The notes under the pieces are model-generated. The model was given only the letters and a program-made list of their open reading frames with translations, was not told where the DNA came from and made no database searches. Source: DATFVA01 sp963832715 (lineage in GTDB: Bacteria; Bacteroidota; Ignavibacteria; Ignavibacteriales; Ignavibacteriaceae). From it: 64,000 nucleotides of DNA. The position numbers and the translations under genes were made by a program. Shown here one piece after another: positions 44,580-54,130 of this stretch (the first letter of the stretch is position 1; each line of letters opens with the position of its first letter). The stretch spans positions 372,001 through 436,000 of the forward strand of contig CAWHVB010000002.1 of NCBI GenBank assembly GCA_963832715.1, in the 5' to 3' direction.

Positions 44580-45360
44580 TTGAAAATCCTGGTAACTAAT
44601 GATGACGGAATAGAAGCTCCGGGGATTGCGATCCTGGCAGAGTCATTGAGCGAGATAGGAGAAGTCACTATTGTGGCTCCCTTAAAAGAGCAAAGTGCTG
44701 TAGGGCATGCAATAACAATGCAGCTTCCGTTAAGAGTAATCGATTACAAAAAGAACGGTGATTTCTTCGGATATGCAGTCAGCGGAACACCTGCGGACTG
44801 TGTTAAGATCGGAATAAGAAACATTCTGAAAACCCCGCCGGACCTGGTTGTATCCGGAATCAACCATGGCTCAAATACAGCTATAAACATAATCTACTCG
44901 GGGACTGTATCAGCGGCGCGTGAGGCGGCAATTATGGATATACCATCGATGGCCGTATCGGTAACCAATCACGAAGCAACCGATTTCAGGTTTGCCGGTA
45001 AAGTCAGCCGGCTGCTTGCACAGCAGCTGGCCGGTAAGGATCTTCCTTTAGGAACCCTGCTGAATGTAAACGTACCTGATGTTCCCGAAGAACGAGATTG
45101 CAGGAATAAAGTTAACCCGCCAGGGTAAATCAAAATGGGATGATGTATATGAGCAGAGGGTAGATCCCTATGGTAAAAATTATTACTGGCTGACCGGAAG
45201 TCTGATGGAAGTTGATACTGCAATGGAAACGGACCAGGCAGCGATAAGGAAAAATTATGTATCAGTAAGTCCTATTCATTTTGACCTAACCGATTACGAA
45301 ACATTCGAAAGAATGAAAAACTGGAAAATAGAAAACCTGTTGAATGGCAAAAAATTATAA
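44580..45360 (+). CDS. surE: 5'-nucleotidase SurE, interrupted by a +1 frameshift
   Basis: The first frame (TTG start at 44580, AAAGG upstream) gives KILVTNDDGIEAPGI with catalytic Asp8/Asp9, SGTPADCVKIG and SGINHGSNTAINIIYSGTVS, then derails after NVNVPDVPEE to a stop at 45128. The correct continuation EIAGIKLTRQGKSKW, YYWLTG and the C-terminal helix is in the next frame. Dropping the C at 45093 reads VPDVPEEEIAGIKLTRQG and yields 259 residues, the normal length. SurE is a metal-dependent nucleoside monophosphatase. The end overlaps the PhzF gene start by 17 bases. Unlike the other three breaks, this one is not in a homopolymer. Confidence 0.92.
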
Positions 45361-46207
45361 AATCTTTCAAATAGACGCATTTACAGAAAACCCTTTCGAA
45401 GGGAATTCTGCCGCTGTAATGTTTGCAGAAAATTTTGCATCTGATCAGATGCAGAAGATTGCCCGCGAGATGAACCTTGCCGAAACTGCATTCCTGTTTC
45501 CTTCTGATAAAGCGGACTATAAACTGCGGTGGTTCACACCAGCAGTAGAAGTTGACCTTTGCGGTCATGCAACTATCGCGTCACTGCATTTCCTTTTTGA
45601 GAACAATCTGCTTCAGGAAGGTAGTTCAGTAAGTTTTGAAACGAGGAGCGGGGTATTAAGCTGCGGAATGGAGAACGGTTATTATTATATGCAGATCCCT
45701 TTTTACAATATGGAAGAGTTTACAGGCTGCAAGGAAGAAATTATCGATGCTTTAGGTGCAGAGCGAACCTCAGTTGCTGATGAAACTCCTTTTATTCTTC
45801 TTGAGAACGGAAACCTTTACTTAAGAGTCGACGGGTTAAAAACACTCCATAGTCTGAAACCGGATTTCAAGGCTTTGAAGCAGCTCACCGAAGATAAGCA
45901 TGAATTTGAGGGCGTAGTAGTTTATGCACTTGGGACAATAGATGAAACAAGCTTTGCACACAGCCGGTATTTTGTTCCATTTTACGGCATTGATGAAGAC
46001 CCTGTAACAGGATCTACTAACGGACCTATGTTAATGGTGTTCAGGAAACTCGGATTTATTAAGGAGGATGAAATCTCACTGATATTTGAGCAGGGAGATG
46101 TAATGGGAAGAAGGGGGAGGGTAAAGGTAAGATATAATAAATCAGCCGGAGAATTGTTTATATCGGGGAAAGCCGTAACCGTCCTAAAGGGAGAACTTAC
46201 TTTTTAA
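45344..46207 (+). CDS. PhzF-family isomerase
   Basis: 287 residues of diaminopimelate-epimerase-like double fold. Catalytic Glu47 (NLAETAF), LCGHATIA at ~72 and EDPVTGSTNGP near 220 match the family; in PhzF the Glu acts alone as acid/base. Function in non-phenazine bacteria is unknown. The next gene starts on the last base of its stop codon, so translation is coupled. Confidence 0.92.
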   Translation: MAKNYKIFQIDAFTENPFEGNSAAVMFAENFASDQMQKIAREMNLAETAFLFPSDKADYKLRWFTPAVEVDLCGHATIASLHFLFENNLLQEGSSVSFETRSGVLSCGMENGYYYMQIPFYNMEEFTGCKEEIIDALGAERTSVADETPFILLENGNLYLRVDGLKTLHSLKPDFKALKQLTEDKHEFEGVVVYALGTIDETSFAHSRYFVPFYGIDEDPVTGSTNGPMLMVFRKLGFIKEDEISLIFEQGDVMGRRGRVKVRYNKSAGELFISGKAVTVLKGELTF

Positions 46208-48357
46208 TGTTTAACTTTGAAAAAATCAATCTCTCCTTTTCTTTTAACGGAGTATTCTTCATTATAGGGCTCATCCTGCTTGCTGCATACGCGATCTATA
46301 TGTACCGCTACACCCTTCCGCCTGTAAGTTCCGTAAAAAAAACTCTTCTTGTTTTATTGAGGACATTCGCACTAATACTAATGCTGTTTATTATATTTGA
46401 ACCTGTAGCAACATTAGCAAAAAAAATAATCCTTCAGCCTGTCAACCTTGTTTTCGTCGATGATTCACATTCAATTGAAATTAAAGACGGTACACAGAGA
46501 AGCGAGAATGTTAAAAGATTTGTTGACGGACTGAATAACAATAATTTAATCAGCGGTTCCAGGTTATTTACTTTCGGAACCCGGGTTACACCATTTTCAT
46601 ACGACAGTCTTTCAAAACTTTCTTTCAATGAGGGGAGCACTAATTTTTCAAAGATCTTCTCGTTTATAAAGGATCAGAAAGAAAACATTGCATCTGTTTC
46701 AATCGTGAGTGACGGAGTTATAACCGAGGGAGCCAATCCATTATTCACCGCGGAGAAACTTAAGATTCCTGTGTTTACCGTCGGCGTCGGCGATACTACA
46801 AAACGAAACGATATAGAGATAAAGAGTGTACTTCATAATGAATATATTTATGCGGAAACCCCAACCACAATCTCTGCAACAATTTTAAATAAAGGATTCG
46901 GAAATAAATCCGGATCAATATCGCTATACGAGAACGGTAATGTACTTGAACAAAGGAATATAACTTTGTCCGGCGACGGAACTCAGAACGAAACCTTCAA
47001 TTACGTTCCAAAAACTGGCGGAGAAAAAAAATTAACTATTGAGGTAAATAATCACGAGGGTGAATTTACCTTTGAGAATAACAAAAAGATTTTTTACATA
47101 AATGTTTTAAGCAATAAAATTAAAATACTTATTATCGCTGGAAGCCCTTCTCCTGATCTTTCCTTCGTAAAGAGCTCACTGGAAGAAGATAAGAATCTAA
47201 GCGTCAAATCTGTTACACAAATAGCAGCAGGCAAGATAATTGAGAAGGTCACTCCATCCGTTGAACTCGACAGTGCTCAGATAATTATTCTAATCGGTTT
47301 CCCGGCTAAGGAAACGAGTCCTGAACTCTTAAACCTGGTAAAAGACGCCATTTCCCGAAAAGGAAAACCTTTCTTTTTATTACTGGAAGAAAATACAGAT
47401 TTCAACAAATTAAAAAATCTTCAGCCTGAGCTGCCTTTTACCATCAAGAACATTGACAACGGAGCATCTGAAGTCCAGCCTGTCGTCAGCAGCAGTGAGA
47501 GCGAAAACCCACTGCTGGAGAGCAGTTCAGCAAACACGGCAGATACCTGGAACAATCTTCCGCCGGTATTTATGACCAACACAGAGATCAGCGCAAAACC
47601 CGAAAGCGAAACGGTAGTTAAGGCAAAAATGAATAACGTTGCACTTAATACACCAATGATCGTTTTGAGGAGAGTGGGGAGTAAAAGATCCATAAGTGTG
47701 TTAGCCAGCGAAATATGGAGATGGAAACTGCAGACAGCAACAAAGCAGCTGAACGTTTTCGACAGTTTTATTCATAATAGCATGAAGTGGCTGCAGAGTT
47801 TTGAAGAACAGAAGCAGGTTTCTATTAAAACCACGAAAAAACTTTATGCACTTGGTGAGCCGGTTGAATTTTCGGCAGAAGTTTACGATGCTTCCTATAA
47901 TCCGGTTACCGATGCTGAAGTAAAAGTAAGCATAAAACATGCTGATCAGACAGATGAAGTGATTTTGAATTCCCTCGGCAGCGGACTCTACGAAGGTACG
48001 TATCAGACTACCCGGACAGGCGATTTTACTTTCAGCGGGACAGCTTCAAGGAATAATAAAAAGCTTGGTACAGACGGCGGAAGTTTCAACATAGGAGAGA
48101 TTGATATTGAACAGCTGAATCCCAATATGGATTATGAGTTCCTTTCCGCACTGGCGAATAATACAGGAGGAAGGTTTTTCTTTTATCCCGAAATGAATGA
48201 TCTCTATTCTGTATTGAAGAACATTCAGCAGCACGCCTCAAAGGAAAAAACAGAAATAAGCGAAATACGATTATGGTCGGATGAATGGCTGCTGATTATA
48301 GTTATTATCCTTCTGGGGGTTGAATGGTTCATAAGGAAACAATCGGGAATGCTGTAG
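46207..48357 (+). CDS. Membrane protein with VWA-like domain
   Basis: 716 residues. Two N-terminal transmembrane helices (~14-33 and ~45-65), then a von Willebrand A domain with an intact DxSxS metal site (Asp85, Ser87, Ser89) and SIVSDGVITEGANPLF. Beta-sandwich segments follow (EYIYAETPTTISATIL, LYALGEPVEFSAEVYD), with a Rossmann-like region between, and a final transmembrane helix (WLLIIVIILLGVEWFI). This layout resembles the large BatA/BatB-neighbour or glutamine-amidotransferase-like membrane proteins of Bacteroidota. Most of it faces the periplasm. Function unknown. Start codon shares a base with the PhzF stop. Confidence 0.85.
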   Translation: MFNFEKINLSFSFNGVFFIIGLILLAAYAIYMYRYTLPPVSSVKKTLLVLLRTFALILMLFIIFEPVATLAKKIILQPVNLVFVDDSHSIEIKDGTQRSENVKRFVDGLNNNNLISGSRLFTFGTRVTPFSYDSLSKLSFNEGSTNFSKIFSFIKDQKENIASVSIVSDGVITEGANPLFTAEKLKIPVFTVGVGDTTKRNDIEIKSVLHNEYIYAETPTTISATILNKGFGNKSGSISLYENGNVLEQRNITLSGDGTQNETFNYVPKTGGEKKLTIEVNNHEGEFTFENNKKIFYINVLSNKIKILIIAGSPSPDLSFVKSSLEEDKNLSVKSVTQIAAGKIIEKVTPSVELDSAQIIILIGFPAKETSPELLNLVKDAISRKGKPFFLLLEENTDFNKLKNLQPELPFTIKNIDNGASEVQPVVSSSESENPLLESSSANTADTWNNLPPVFMTNTEISAKPESETVVKAKMNNVALNTPMIVLRRVGSKRSISVLASEIWRWKLQTATKQLNVFDSFIHNSMKWLQSFEEQKQVSIKTTKKLYALGEPVEFSAEVYDASYNPVTDAEVKVSIKHADQTDEVILNSLGSGLYEGTYQTTRTGDFTFSGTASRNNKKLGTDGGSFNIGEIDIEQLNPNMDYEFLSALANNTGGRFFFYPEMNDLYSVLKNIQQHASKEKTEISEIRLWSDEWLLIIVIILLGVEWFIRKQSGML

Positions 48358-48361
48358 AAAG

Positions 48362-49045
48362 ATGCTGAAAAACCCGGGGACATCATTTATTGATTTCATA
48401 ATTCCGCGGTTTTGTCCTTCGTGCAAAACAAAACTCGCCTCTGGTTCACTTTTCGTATGCAATGAATGTCTTGGCAAAATTAAAAAGCCTGATGAAAAGC
48501 GACTGAACAGGGAATATAAAAGGAAGTTTGCCGGCAGCGGCATCATTTCCGACTTCACTTCACATTTTGTTTTCGAAAAAGACAAAGAAATCCAGGATAT
48601 TATTCATGCTTTAAAATATGAGAAGAAATTTTTACTGGGGATATTCCTTGGGACCCTCCTCGGAGATACAATCACCAAATCTTTCGCAGGATATAAAATT
48701 GATCTGATTGTACCGATCCCGCTGCATCACCTTAAAAAAGCGGAACGGGAATTCAATCAGGCCGCCTACATTGCGAAGGGAATCCATAAGGTGACAGGAA
48801 TTAAAATCAGCGCCGGACTTGTAAAAAGGAAAAAATATACGGAATCACAGACAGCTATGGACATTTTTACACGGGAAGAAAATATAAGAGGAGCATTTAT
48901 TTCAACGAAAAAATTAAACGGTGAAAATATTTTGATCATCGATGATGTAATTACTACAGGATCCACTATACGAGAGTGCGGCAGAGTTCTCATCAATGCG
49001 GGAGCAGGCAAAATTTATGCGGCCTCGGCAGCTATTGCGCGGTAG
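48362..49045 (+). CDS. ComF-family phosphoribosyltransferase-like protein
   Basis: 227 residues. N-terminal zinc ribbon (FCPSCKTKL...FVCNECLGK) and C-terminal PRTase fold with PRPP loop ILIIDDVITTGSTIREC. ComF-type proteins support DNA uptake during competence in some bacteria; catalytic activity is unproven. 4 bases after the VWA gene, last of the surE run; stop is 1 base from argS (convergent). Confidence 0.92.
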   Translation: MLKNPGTSFIDFIIPRFCPSCKTKLASGSLFVCNECLGKIKKPDEKRLNREYKRKFAGSGIISDFTSHFVFEKDKEIQDIIHALKYEKKFLLGIFLGTLLGDTITKSFAGYKIDLIVPIPLHHLKKAEREFNQAAYIAKGIHKVTGIKISAGLVKRKKYTESQTAMDIFTREENIRGAFISTKKLNGENILIIDDVITTGSTIRECGRVLINAGAGKIYAASAAIAR

Positions 49046-49046
49046 G

Positions 49047-50696
49047 CTACATCCTTTCGGGGGCGCTCACTCCAAGTATACTCAGTCCGTTTTTTAACAC
49101 AATCTTTGAAGCTACGGCAAGTGCAACCCTTGCTTCGGCCAGTTTTCTTTCTGTCCCCAGTATCCTGCAGAATGTATAAAACCTATGAAATGCTGCGGCT
49201 ACATCCTCGAGATAAATACAGATCCTGTTAGGTTCATAATTTTCAGCACCGGATACAACCTCATCCTTAAATTTATTCAATCTTTTGAGGAGCTGAATTT
49301 CCTCTTCCGCCGTAAGGAGGTTTAAATTTTCTACAGACGATTTCAGATCCTCTTTTTCGATCATTTTTAATATTGAGCAGATCCTTGCATGAGCATACTG
49401 AAGATAAAATACGGGATTTTCATCCGATTGTTTTTTGGCGAGAGTTAAGTCGAAGTTCATATGCGTTGTAACACTCCGCATATTAAAGAAGTACCTGACA
49501 ACATCACTCCCCACCTCATCCATCAACTGATCGAGTGTTATATAATTCGCTTTACGGGTAGACATTTTAACAACCTCACCGTTTTCGGTGATGGTAACGA
49601 ACTGGTGGATCAACACTTTTATCTTATCAATATCATACCCCAGTGCTTTTAATCCGGCCAGCACGTCAGGATAAGTAGCATTATGATCAGAACCAAAGAG
49701 ATCGACAATAAGATCGTATCCCCGGTTAAATTTTGTTTCATGATATGCTATATCAGGTAAACGGTAAGTCGGTTCACCGGTGGATTTAATAATAACTTTA
49801 TCCTGTCTATCTTCCTGCGGACCGGAATCATTGCCCATTTCGGACAACTTCAGCCAGGTAGCATTATCTTTTTCATAAGAAAGATTTTTTTCTCTGAACT
49901 CTTTAAGAAGGTTTTCTATTTTTCCCTCCTGGTAGAGCGAATTTTCATTATAAAATATTTTATGATGGATTCCCAGTCTGTTTAAAGTCTTCTCGATATC
50001 CTTAAAAATCTCAATTTCAGCTCTTTCCTTAAACTTGCCTTCGGCAGGTTCATTTTTCAACGAATCTTTATGCTCATCAAATAATGCAGATGCAATCTCT
50101 TTTATATATTCGCCCTGGTAATAATCTTCAGGGAAATCGATTTTTTGGCCGAGTAATTCGAGGTAGCGCAGGCGGACCGAATCGCCAAGCACCCTCATCT
50201 GCCTTCCGGCATTATTAAAATAATACTCACGATCTACATCGTAGCCTATCCATTCAAGCAAATTAGAGACAGTGTCTCCAACAACGGCATTCCTGCCATG
50301 TCCCACCGTAAGGGGACCTGTAGGATTAGCGGAAACGAATTCGACATTCGCTTTCTTTCCTTTATATTTATCAGACTTTCCGAAATTATCTTCCTGCTGA
50401 AGGATATCTTTAACCACACCCGCAATAAATTCATTCGTGAAAAAAAAGTTTATGAATCCCGGACCGGCAATTTCCATTTTATAAATAACGGTTTTATCCG
50501 GATTCAGGGAATCGATTATTTCCCGGGCAATCTCCCTTGGTTTAACTTTCAATTTCTTAGCAAGCAGCATAGCTGCATTTATAGAAAAATCTCCATATGA
50601 TTCCTGTTTCGGAATTTCAAAAATAAAAGGGATATCTTTCAGATAAGGGAGTCTTTCAGAAGCAGAAAGAAAGAGCTTTTGTAAATATTCTCTCAC
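49047..50696 (-). CDS. argS: Arginine-tRNA ligase
   Basis: 549 residues, class I synthetase. Add-1 N-terminal domain, HIGH-type motif ANPTGPLTVGHGRN near 130, KMSKS-equivalent KMSTRKANYITLDQL near 380, and the DALR anticodon-binding domain at the C-terminus ending NGLSILGVSAPERM. Loads arginine on tRNA-Arg. Leads into rsfS upstream on the same strand (34 bases apart). Confidence 0.97.
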   Translation of the reverse strand: MREYLQKLFLSASERLPYLKDIPFIFEIPKQESYGDFSINAAMLLAKKLKVKPREIAREIIDSLNPDKTVIYKMEIAGPGFINFFFTNEFIAGVVKDILQQEDNFGKSDKYKGKKANVEFVSANPTGPLTVGHGRNAVVGDTVSNLLEWIGYDVDREYYFNNAGRQMRVLGDSVRLRYLELLGQKIDFPEDYYQGEYIKEIASALFDEHKDSLKNEPAEGKFKERAEIEIFKDIEKTLNRLGIHHKIFYNENSLYQEGKIENLLKEFREKNLSYEKDNATWLKLSEMGNDSGPQEDRQDKVIIKSTGEPTYRLPDIAYHETKFNRGYDLIVDLFGSDHNATYPDVLAGLKALGYDIDKIKVLIHQFVTITENGEVVKMSTRKANYITLDQLMDEVGSDVVRYFFNMRSVTTHMNFDLTLAKKQSDENPVFYLQYAHARICSILKMIEKEDLKSSVENLNLLTAEEEIQLLKRLNKFKDEVVSGAENYEPNRICIYLEDVAAAFHRFYTFCRILGTERKLAEARVALAVASKIVLKNGLSILGVSAPERM

Positions 50697-50730
50697 TATT
50701 TTTCCGGATTATAATTTTTAGCGAATGGAT

Positions 50731-51123
50731 TTATCTCTGAACCGATTTCGGGCGTCCTGGTTTCCTTTTAACCTCAGCAGGATCCTGCACATCTACTACC
50801 TGAGCATCACCCCAAAGCTTTTCGAGGTTATAATATTCCCGTGCATCTTTTTTAAAGATATGCACTACCACGTCTACATAATCAATGAGCACCCAGGTCA
50901 GTGCTTTATAACCCTCCTTATGCCAGTATTTAATACCCTCATCCCTGAGTTCCTTATCCACTTCGTCAGCAATAGCTTTTACCTGGGTATCAGAGTCCGC
51001 TGAACAAATGACAAAATAATCGGCAAAAGCAGTAAGTTTTTTCAGATCTAAAATTTTGACGTCATATCCTTTTTTGTTGAATATGAGGTCTGTGATCTTT
51101 TCGGCCAGGTTTATTGAATCCAA
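50731..51123 (-). CDS. rsfS: Ribosomal silencing factor RsfS
   Basis: 130 residues. The signature DLKKLTAFADYFVICSADSDT followed by WVLIDYVDVVVHIFKKDAREYYNLEKLWGD identifies RsfS/Iojap, which binds ribosomal protein L14 and blocks subunit joining under starvation. A basic tail (VKRKPGRPKSVQR) is extra. 13 bases after the LytR_C gene. Confidence 0.95.
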   Translation of the reverse strand: MDSINLAEKITDLIFNKKGYDVKILDLKKLTAFADYFVICSADSDTQVKAIADEVDKELRDEGIKYWHKEGYKALTWVLIDYVDVVVHIFKKDAREYYNLEKLWGDAQVVDVQDPAEVKRKPGRPKSVQR

Positions 51124-51136
51124 ATATTTTCCTCTG

Positions 51137-51613
51137 TTATTGATTTAATTGTTTATAATCTTTTCCGATCACCACCGAAACATCAAGAAATGCATCTTCA
51201 TTCTTCTGCATAATAACATTCCGGGAATCAATTCCAAGGGCTGCAGCTACCTTTTCAGCATTAGCCCGGTTTCCGGTTCTATCTATGACAAGCGATTTAT
51301 CTATATCAAATGAGATATAATTTCCCATCTGTACCACATCAAATTTTTCTTTTCTCAGAAAGTCGGTGAATTTATCGGCAACACCAGCCATACCGCATCC
51401 ATTCAGAACTTCAACCTGAATTACAGCTGAAGCCTTATCCTTCGATTCGGCTTTTGTCTGGTCTGCTGAACTTCCGGTCAGGCGGCTGAAAAGTGAAAAG
51501 GTCAGGAAAATTATTAATACTCCGAGAATGAGTATTATGGAATTGAGAATGAGATTTGAACCTGTGAAATTGCTTTTAAAATCTTGATTTTTTGACCGGG
51601 ATTTTACCTTCAC
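51137..51613 (-). CDS. Membrane-anchored LytR C-terminal domain protein
   Basis: 158 residues from a GTG start. Basic N-terminus, one transmembrane helix at ~25-45 (LNSIILILGVLIIFLTFSLF), a Ser/Lys linker and a LytR_C domain at ~70-155 (IQVEVLNGCGMAGVADKFTDF). In other LytR-CpsA-Psr proteins this domain follows the ligase part; here it is alone. Envelope role suspected, not proven. Same strand and 13 bases upstream of rsfS. Confidence 0.87.
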   Translation of the reverse strand: MKVKSRSKNQDFKSNFTGSNLILNSIILILGVLIIFLTFSLFSRLTGSSADQTKAESKDKASAVIQVEVLNGCGMAGVADKFTDFLRKEKFDVVQMGNYISFDIDKSLVIDRTGNRANAEKVAAALGIDSRNVIMQKNEDAFLDVSVVIGKDYKQLNQ

Positions 51614-51654
51614 TTATGCTTCGCTGAATAATCTTTGTGTATTAAAATACCTGC

Positions 51655-52146
51655 CTACCATCCCCAGGAGCTGTCGTAGCTGCTGTCAAAAAAATTATTC
51701 CGTCCGCTGAAGGGGGAGTAATAGGTTACCGGCAGATTCCTGTACTGCACTGAAATAAAAACATCCTTCCACGGCTGATAATTTACCGCTGCCCGGCTCA
51801 GGTAGATTCCGTTAATATTATCCTGAAAGTTTTTCCCGAGGGAGCTATAAGGAGAATATACAACACTTGCGTCAACCTGTACATTAAGGTTATTAGCAAC
51901 CTTATAGAACATGCTGTTAGTATAAGTTGTAAGAGCAAGGCTGTTGCTGCCTGATGTTGAATAAGATACATCGTAAGAATGATGCATTGAAAAATTTGAA
52001 GAATTTAAGAATCCAAGCAGTGCAGTCCCCTGGTTCTGATTTATAATTCCGTCGCTCACATGTTCATTTGATAATCCTGTCGGCCTGTACTGCGCAAAAA
52101 CTGTCCCCACCATAAATGCGAATATTAAAACAAATAATTTTTTCAT
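51655..52146 (-). CDS. Exported beta-rich protein of unknown function
   Basis: 163 residues with signal peptide (FVLIFAFMVGTVFAQ). The mature part is rich in Ser, Tyr and Asn with alternating hydrophobic strands (NLNVQVDASVVYSPYSSLG, DVFISVQYRNLPVTYYS) and ends in Trp, as in small outer-membrane barrel or periplasmic proteins. No family recognised. 41 bases upstream of the LytR_C gene on the same strand. Confidence 0.75.
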   Translation of the reverse strand: MKKLFVLIFAFMVGTVFAQYRPTGLSNEHVSDGIINQNQGTALLGFLNSSNFSMHHSYDVSYSTSGSNSLALTTYTNSMFYKVANNLNVQVDASVVYSPYSSLGKNFQDNINGIYLSRAAVNYQPWKDVFISVQYRNLPVTYYSPFSGRNNFFDSSYDSSWGW

Positions 52147-52228
52147 AATTCTTTTCCGGTGTTTTGGGGTATATTAAATAAATGGCCGTAAAAAATCAAT
52201 GCACCATTTTTTAATCAGTGAACAAATA

Positions 52229-52585
52229 TCACAAAACCTTACCAACCTTATTATTTTTGTCGACCAGAATGATTTTAGGCTTATGCTTTTTAGCATCAGC
52301 ATCAGTCATTGTAGTATAAGTGATTATAATTACTTCATCTCCGACAGTTCCAAGACGGGCAGCAGGACCATTCAGACAAATCATACCGCTTCCGGCAGGA
52401 CCTTCAAGAGTGTAGGTTTCAAGCCTGCTCCCTGTATTTAAGTTAACAACCTGGACTTTCTCATAAGGTAAAATATCGGCAGCCGCCAGGAGATCTTTAT
52501 CTACGGTTATACTTCCCTCATAATACAACTCCGCCATTGTGACAGTAGCTTTGTGTATTTTTGAGCGGAACATTGTTCGATTCAT
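52229..52585 (-). CDS. panD: Aspartate 1-decarboxylase
   Basis: 118 residues. The self-cleavage site Gly24-Ser25 (LYYEGSITVDKDLL) that creates the pyruvoyl cofactor is intact, and LNGPAARLGTVGDEVIIITY completes the active site. Makes beta-alanine for pantothenate and CoA. Single gene unit here, 104 bases downstream of the RidA gene. Confidence 0.96.
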   Translation of the reverse strand: MNRTMFRSKIHKATVTMAELYYEGSITVDKDLLAAADILPYEKVQVVNLNTGSRLETYTLEGPAGSGMICLNGPAARLGTVGDEVIIITYTTMTDADAKKHKPKIILVDKNNKVGKVL

Positions 52586-52689
52586 ATCATCAAAATTTTT
52601 TTTATCTTATCATATTAATATAGCTACTAATCAAACACACTATCAAGGTAAGCGAGATTGCTTATACTGCTAAAATCCTCCGAAATGGT

Positions 52690-53148
52690 CTATTTTTTAA
52701 CTTTTACGATCATTTCAATTTCCACGGGAGCATTTTTAGGCAGTTCATTTACACCTACCGCACTTCTGGCATGGCTGCCGTTTTTTCCGAATATTTTTTC
52801 AATCAATTCAGAAGCACCGTTTGCCACTGCCGGCTGATCGGTAAAACCATCGGCACTATTCACAAAAACAGTAAGCTTTATTACCTGCTCAATCCTGCTA
52901 AGTTCCCCGATAACACCTTTTACAGCACTCAGGCAATTCAGGGCGCAGATCTCGGCAGCTTTTTTACCATCTTCGGGAGTTACCTCTTTACCAAGTTTGC
53001 CTGTGTACTTTAACTGTCCATACAGCATCGGCAGCTGACCGGCAGTAAACACAAATTCTCCGGTCTGCAGAGCAGGCACATAGGCAGCGAGCGGTTTAGG
53101 CGGTTCAGGCAGGCTGAATCCAAGTTCTTTTATTCTACCCTCTATCAT
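52690..53148 (-). CDS. RidA/YjgF-family protein
   Basis: 152 residues of chorismate-mutase-like trimeric fold. The conserved Arg sits in SHARSAVGVNELP with PVEIEMIVKV after it, and TAGQLPML near the N-terminus. True RidA proteins hydrolyse reactive enamine/imine intermediates; this longer YjgH-like branch may have another substrate. Divergent from mazG, 81 bases apart. Confidence 0.92.
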   Translation of the reverse strand: MIEGRIKELGFSLPEPPKPLAAYVPALQTGEFVFTAGQLPMLYGQLKYTGKLGKEVTPEDGKKAAEICALNCLSAVKGVIGELSRIEQVIKLTVFVNSADGFTDQPAVANGASELIEKIFGKNGSHARSAVGVNELPKNAPVEIEMIVKVKK

Positions 53149-53229
53149 TTATTCACCTTTTATCAAGTTGATATATTTTGCTATTTTAAGAATTCATTAA
53201 CGAAAATTATTTATTACGGAAAATGAATT

Positions 53230-53991
53230 ATGGTTGAAGTCAAATTTAAAGAATTATATGAGATTGTGAAAAGACTCAGGCTGGAATGTCCCTGGGACAG
53301 AGAGCAGACAAACGATTCTATTAAGGCGAATACGATTGAGGAAGCATACGAGGTAGTTGAAGCCATAGATGAAAAAAATTATTCTGAATTAAAAAAAGAA
53401 CTGGGAGATCTGCTCCTTCACATAATTTTTCACTCGGTTATTGCCGGTGAGGACAAGCATTTTGAACTTGAGGACGTGATCGATTCTATAAGTGAAAAAC
53501 TGATAAGACGGCATCCTCACGTTTTCGGAGATGTTGATGTTACTGGTTCAGAGGAAGTAAAAAGGAACTGGGAAAGCATAAAGCTGAGAGAAGGAAGGGA
53601 ATCCGTGCTGGAAGGCGTCCCGGGGATGCTTCCAGCCTTACAGAGAGCCCACAGGCTGCAGGAAAAGGCTTCCAAGGTTGGGTTCGACTGGGAAAAGAAG
53701 GAAGATGTGTGGAAGAAGGTAATTGAAGAAATAGAAGAAATGCATGCATCTGAAAAGCTGGAAAGTCCGGATGAACTGGAAAAAGAAATTGGCGATGTAT
53801 TTTTTGCTTTGGTTAATTATTCAAGATTTTTAGGTGTAAATCCTGAAAGTGCTCTAAGGAGAACAAATGAAAAATTCATCAAAAGATTTAATTATGTTGA
53901 GAAAAAAATAAGCGGCACCGGAAGAAGAATTGATGAATCGAATCTAAAGGAAATGGATAAGTATTGGGAGGAAAGCAAGAAGTATGAATGA
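53230..53991 (+). CDS. mazG: Nucleoside triphosphate pyrophosphohydrolase MazG
   Basis: 253 residues with two MazG domains. The first has CPWDREQTNDSIKANTIEEA with EExxE-type metal ligands (EEAYEVVEAI, ELGDLLLHIIFHS); the second has EKEIGDVFFALVNYSRF. Hydrolyses all (d)NTPs to monophosphates, helping nucleotide-pool cleaning and the stringent response. Followed by a short repeat-rich spacer. Confidence 0.95.
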   Translation: MVEVKFKELYEIVKRLRLECPWDREQTNDSIKANTIEEAYEVVEAIDEKNYSELKKELGDLLLHIIFHSVIAGEDKHFELEDVIDSISEKLIRRHPHVFGDVDVTGSEEVKRNWESIKLREGRESVLEGVPGMLPALQRAHRLQEKASKVGFDWEKKEDVWKKVIEEIEEMHASEKLESPDELEKEIGDVFFALVNYSRFLGVNPESALRRTNEKFIKRFNYVEKKISGTGRRIDESNLKEMDKYWEESKKYE

Positions 53992-53996
53992 ATTCG

Positions 53997-54096
53997 GCGG
54001 ATTAGCTTAGGAATTTAGCGGATTGCGGATTGAGCGGATTAGGCGAATTAATTTAGGGAATTTAGAGAATTGAGGATTGGGCGAATTAATTTAGGG
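53997..54096. repeat. Short degenerate repeats downstream of mazG
   Basis: GCGGATT occurs four times (53997, 54018, 54025, 54034), and the 17-bp sequence GGCGAATTAATTTAGGG occurs twice exactly (54042-54058 and 54080-54096). The spacer between mazG and phoH is otherwise free of genes. No clear hairpin is formed, so the function is unknown. Confidence 0.75.
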
Positions 54097-54130
54097 GATA
54101 ATGCGGTTTGAGTAAATGGGATTCGAAAAT

